A DNA stretch of 8,078 nt. It comes from Deltaproteobacteria bacterium. Its GTDB lineage: Bacteria > UBA10199 > DSSB01. The notes under the pieces are model-generated. The model saw only the letters and a list, made by a program, of their open reading frames with translations, was not told where the DNA came from and searched no databases. The position numbers and the translations under genes were made by a program. Location of the stretch: assembly GCA_021772695.1 (NCBI GenBank), contig JAJFLL010000328.1, forward strand, positions 1 through 8,078. The letters run 5' to 3'. Shown one piece after another: positions 6,095 to 8,078 of the stretch; within the stretch, counting starts at the first letter, position 1, and each line of letters starts with the position of its first letter.

Positions 6095-6108
6095 ATGATC
6101 AAGATCAT
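6095..6108 (+). promoter_or_regulatory. FNR-type operator of the cytochrome-narG operon
   Basis: ATGAT-CAAG-ATCAT is a near-perfect palindrome (12 of 14 positions paired) with an exact TGAT-N4-ATCA core. A TATTAT at 6135-6140 (5 of 6 matches to the -10 hexamer) lies about 36 bases from its centre. That places the box near -45, close to the usual -41.5. It is the best such site in the window and lies just before the nitrate reductase operon, which in many bacteria is activated by FNR-family proteins. Confidence 0.65.
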
Positions 6109-6197
6109 GCAGGGGCATGTCGTACGACATTTTCTATTATTCCAAATTGTTTCATAAAGTTATCTGTACCGTTGGTTTTGATCGCCTTTGAGAATTG

Positions 6198-7034
6198 ATG
6201 TTCATCATGCTTACGAGAAATACATTGAAATGGATCCTTCCCGGCTTGGTGATGGCTTATTTTTCCTTTCTGGCGAACACCCATGCCGCATTTGACCCGA
6301 AAGCCACCTTTGAAAAGAAATGTAGCAGCTGTCATACGGTGGGTGGGGGAGCAGGGATCGGCCCCGATCTCAAAGGCGTCACTGAGCGGCGCGACAAGGA
6401 GTGGTTGTTTCGAATGATTCGCTCCCCTCAAAGCCTCATCAACTCAGGAGATGCCGAGGCGGTGAAACTATACAACCAATTTAACCAAACTAAGATGCCC
6501 GATCAGGATCTATCCGATCAAGAAATTGTGGCGCTTTTAAAATTCATTGATCAGGGGGGTCCTGGCGATAAGCCCGTGGATGAGAAATCCGCGACGGAAG
6601 CCACTCTCGCCCAGATTGAGCTAGGTCAAAAACTGTTTATGGGCAGGACTCCACTGACCAACGGTGGGCCCGCATGCATCTCTTGTCACAGTGCGGGCCG
6701 TTCGGGCTTGCTCGGTGGGGGTACTCTAGCCATTGATCTCACGAACGCTTATGCCAGGTACAAGGATAAGGGGCTTTCCCAGGCGCTTCAGAAGATGGGT
6801 TTCCCCGTCATGCAAGAGATCTACGCCGACAAACCCCTGACCAGTGAAGAGGCCTTTGCGCTGAAGTCTTTCTTCTATCGAGAAGATCAGAAGGGGGCGA
6901 GTTCCGGGGATTTTCAGAAAAAATTTATTTTTTTGGGATTGGGCGGAACCATTGTCGCGTTGGGTGTCATCGATTTGTCGTGGCGCAAACGCAGAAAAAA
7001 AACAGTTAAACCCACCCATGGAGGCGGCCAATGA
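6198..7034 (+). CDS. Membrane-anchored diheme cytochrome c of the nar operon (NarC-like)
   Basis: This 278-residue electron carrier has a Sec signal peptide (cleavage near THA-AFDP), two c-type heme sites and a C-terminal membrane anchor. Numbered from 6198, CSSCH is at 42-46 with a likely distal Met at 100 (TKMPDQDL, normal for class I cytochromes c). CISCH is at 160-164 with Met 200 or 205 (KMGFPVM) as a candidate axial ligand. The transmembrane segment, about 242-261, is followed by WRKRRKK, which by the positive-inside rule puts the hemes in the periplasm. The ATG at 6198 has a short GAG at 6190-6192; TTG at 6195 and ATG at 6207 are alternatives. Its stop overlaps the narG start (ATGA). 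Thermus NarC, encoded ahead of narG, has a similar position and diheme character, so an electron-transfer or assembly role with the NarI subunit is the best guess. Confidence 0.88.
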   Translation: MFIMLTRNTLKWILPGLVMAYFSFLANTHAAFDPKATFEKKCSSCHTVGGGAGIGPDLKGVTERRDKEWLFRMIRSPQSLINSGDAEAVKLYNQFNQTKMPDQDLSDQEIVALLKFIDQGGPGDKPVDEKSATEATLAQIELGQKLFMGRTPLTNGGPACISCHSAGRSGLLGGGTLAIDLTNAYARYKDKGLSQALQKMGFPVMQEIYADKPLTSEEAFALKSFFYREDQKGASSGDFQKKFIFLGLGGTIVALGVIDLSWRKRRKKTVKPTHGGGQ

Positions 7035-8078
7035 GTTGGATTAAGGACCTAATTTCCCCCAAGACCCGTGACTGGGAGGAGTTTTATCGAAATCGGTGGC
7101 AGCACGATAAGGTCGTGCGCTCCACTCACGGGGTCAATTGTACCGGCGGTTGTTCTTGGAATATCCACGTCAAGGAAGGAGTGGTCACTTGGGAGATGCA
7201 GGCCCTGGACTATCCCTTATTGGAAAAATCACTTCCGGGATATGAACCGCGGGGCTGTCAACGGGGCATCTCTTTTTCTTGGTATCTCTACAGCCCCCTG
7301 CGGGTGAAATACCCTTATATTCGAGGTTGTCTTCAAGATTTGTGGCGAGAAGCAAAGGCCAAGTTCCGTGATCCCGTAGAGGCTTGGCAGGCTATTCAAG
7401 AAAATCCCGAGTGGAGGGGTCGTTACATGCGGGCTCGCGGCAAGGGAGGATTCCGGCGTCTGCAATGGGAAGAGGCCTTAGAGATCATTGCAGCTGCCAA
7501 TATTCACACGGTAAAAAAACACGGATCGGACCGCATCGTGGGTTTTTCTCCTATCCCCGCCATGTCCATGCTCAGTTATGCCGCCGGTTCCCGTTTTTTG
7601 CAGCTCATGGGGGGGGTCAATCTAAGTTTTTATGATTGGTATTGCGACCTTCCACCGGCCTTTCCCGAATTGTTTGGGGAACAGACCGATGTGGCGGAGA
7701 GTGCGGACTGGTTTAATGCAAAATTCATCGCGGTGGTGGGGGCCAACCTCAATATGACCCGTACCCCCGATTGTCATTTTGTGGCCGAGGCCAGGCACAA
7801 CGGTAGCAACTTGGTGGTGTTCTCACCGGACTTCAGCCAGGTCAGTAAATTCGCGGACCAATGGATCCCCATCAATCCTGGTCAGGATGGTGCCTTTTGG
7901 ATGGCGGTGAACCACGTCATTCTCAAGGAGTTCTATCAAGACCGCCAAGTGCCGTATTTCACCGATTACGTCAAAAAATATACCGATCTATCACTTTTGG
8001 TTGAATTGGAAACCTACGGTGACCATTTCCGTCCCGGAAAATTCCTGCGAGCGGAACGGATTTCGAAATACTCTGACG
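7031..8078 (+). CDS. narG: Respiratory nitrate reductase alpha subunit, 5' part (NarG)
   Basis: NarG is the molybdenum catalytic subunit that reduces nitrate to nitrite. The window holds 349 codons of a protein usually around 1200 residues, and the frame is open to the edge. Similarity to E. coli NarG is strong: RWQHDKVVRSTHGVNCTGGC, EPRGCQRGISFSWYLYS, GFSPIPAMSM, SFYDWYCDLPPA and GEQTDVAESADW. The FS0 iron-sulfur ligands are H33, C37, C41 and C76. D202 in YDWYCD corresponds to the molybdenum ligand Asp222 of E. coli. There is no twin-arginine signal, so the active site should face the cytoplasm, as in the classical NarGHI type. The start is well set: GGAGG at 7020-7024 with 6-base spacing, and an ATGA overlap with the cytochrome gene that implies translational coupling. 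narH, narJ and narI are expected beyond the window. A nitrite oxidoreductase of the cytoplasmic type is a formal alternative but unlikely next to NirK and NnrS. Confidence 0.97.
   Translation, partial: MSWIKDLISPKTRDWEEFYRNRWQHDKVVRSTHGVNCTGGCSWNIHVKEGVVTWEMQALDYPLLEKSLPGYEPRGCQRGISFSWYLYSPLRVKYPYIRGCLQDLWREAKAKFRDPVEAWQAIQENPEWRGRYMRARGKGGFRRLQWEEALEIIAAANIHTVKKHGSDRIVGFSPIPAMSMLSYAAGSRFLQLMGGVNLSFYDWYCDLPPAFPELFGEQTDVAESADWFNAKFIAVVGANLNMTRTPDCHFVAEARHNGSNLVVFSPDFSQVSKFADQWIPINPGQDGAFWMAVNHVILKEFYQDRQVPYFTDYVKKYTDLSLLVELETYGDHFRPGKFLRAERISKYSD

Noticed and set aside
1..8078. CRISPR array, insertion sequence ends, tRNA or rRNA genes
   Set aside because: No regularly spaced repeats, no paired terminal inverted repeats with target duplications, and no recognisable tRNA or rRNA sequence were seen by eye.

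Overview
The window is a nitrate/nitrite respiration and denitrification gene cluster from a Gram-negative bacterium. The envelope type follows from an outer-membrane beta-barrel protein and several exported proteins. The phylum cannot be fixed from the sequence: no rRNA or other phylogenetic marker is present, GC content is moderate, and the NirK and the Crp/Fnr regulator are of types found in several non-model phyla.

Layout. At 191-1604 lies nirK, a copper nitrite reductase predicted to be a lipoprotein. It overlaps by 17 bp a small exported protein with a CxxC motif and a heavy-metal-associated-like fold. At 1605-2279 there is no intact gene. A nearly full-length universal stress protein (USP) pseudogene lies here, with three in-frame TAA codons, one frameshift and a preserved ribosome binding site. 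An unexplained stop-free stretch runs on the minus strand. At 2280-3533 (minus strand) is an NnrS-family membrane protein with a GTG start. A divergent spacer separates it from a cysteine-rich FNR-like regulator (3676-4386). Next comes an apparent operon with a good FNR-type box in front: a stand-alone Crp/Fnr sensor domain without any DNA-binding domain (4460-4804), then, after one base, an alginate-export-family outer-membrane barrel (4806-6068). A second good FNR-type box (6095-6108) precedes a membrane-anchored diheme cytochrome c (6198-7034). That gene overlaps by 4 bp the start of narG (7031 onward), the catalytic subunit of a cytoplasm-facing respiratory nitrate reductase, which runs off the window.

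How the parts may work together (inference). Low oxygen and/or NO is sensed by the FNR-like regulator, whose N-terminal cysteines could hold an iron-sulfur cluster. It, or a relative, would act at the TGAT-N4-ATCA boxes. NarG reduces nitrate to nitrite in the cytoplasm, with the diheme cytochrome as a possible electron partner of the Nar complex on the outer face of the membrane. NirK reduces nitrite to NO in the periplasm. NnrS is a family tied to NO tolerance. The outer-membrane barrel may pass a small solute connected with this metabolism. No NO reductase or N2O reductase gene is in the window.

The points most worth a second look are the HTH-less FNR-like protein coupled to a porin, the small CxxC protein overlapping nirK, the cytochrome-narG arrangement, and the decayed USP gene inside the cluster.
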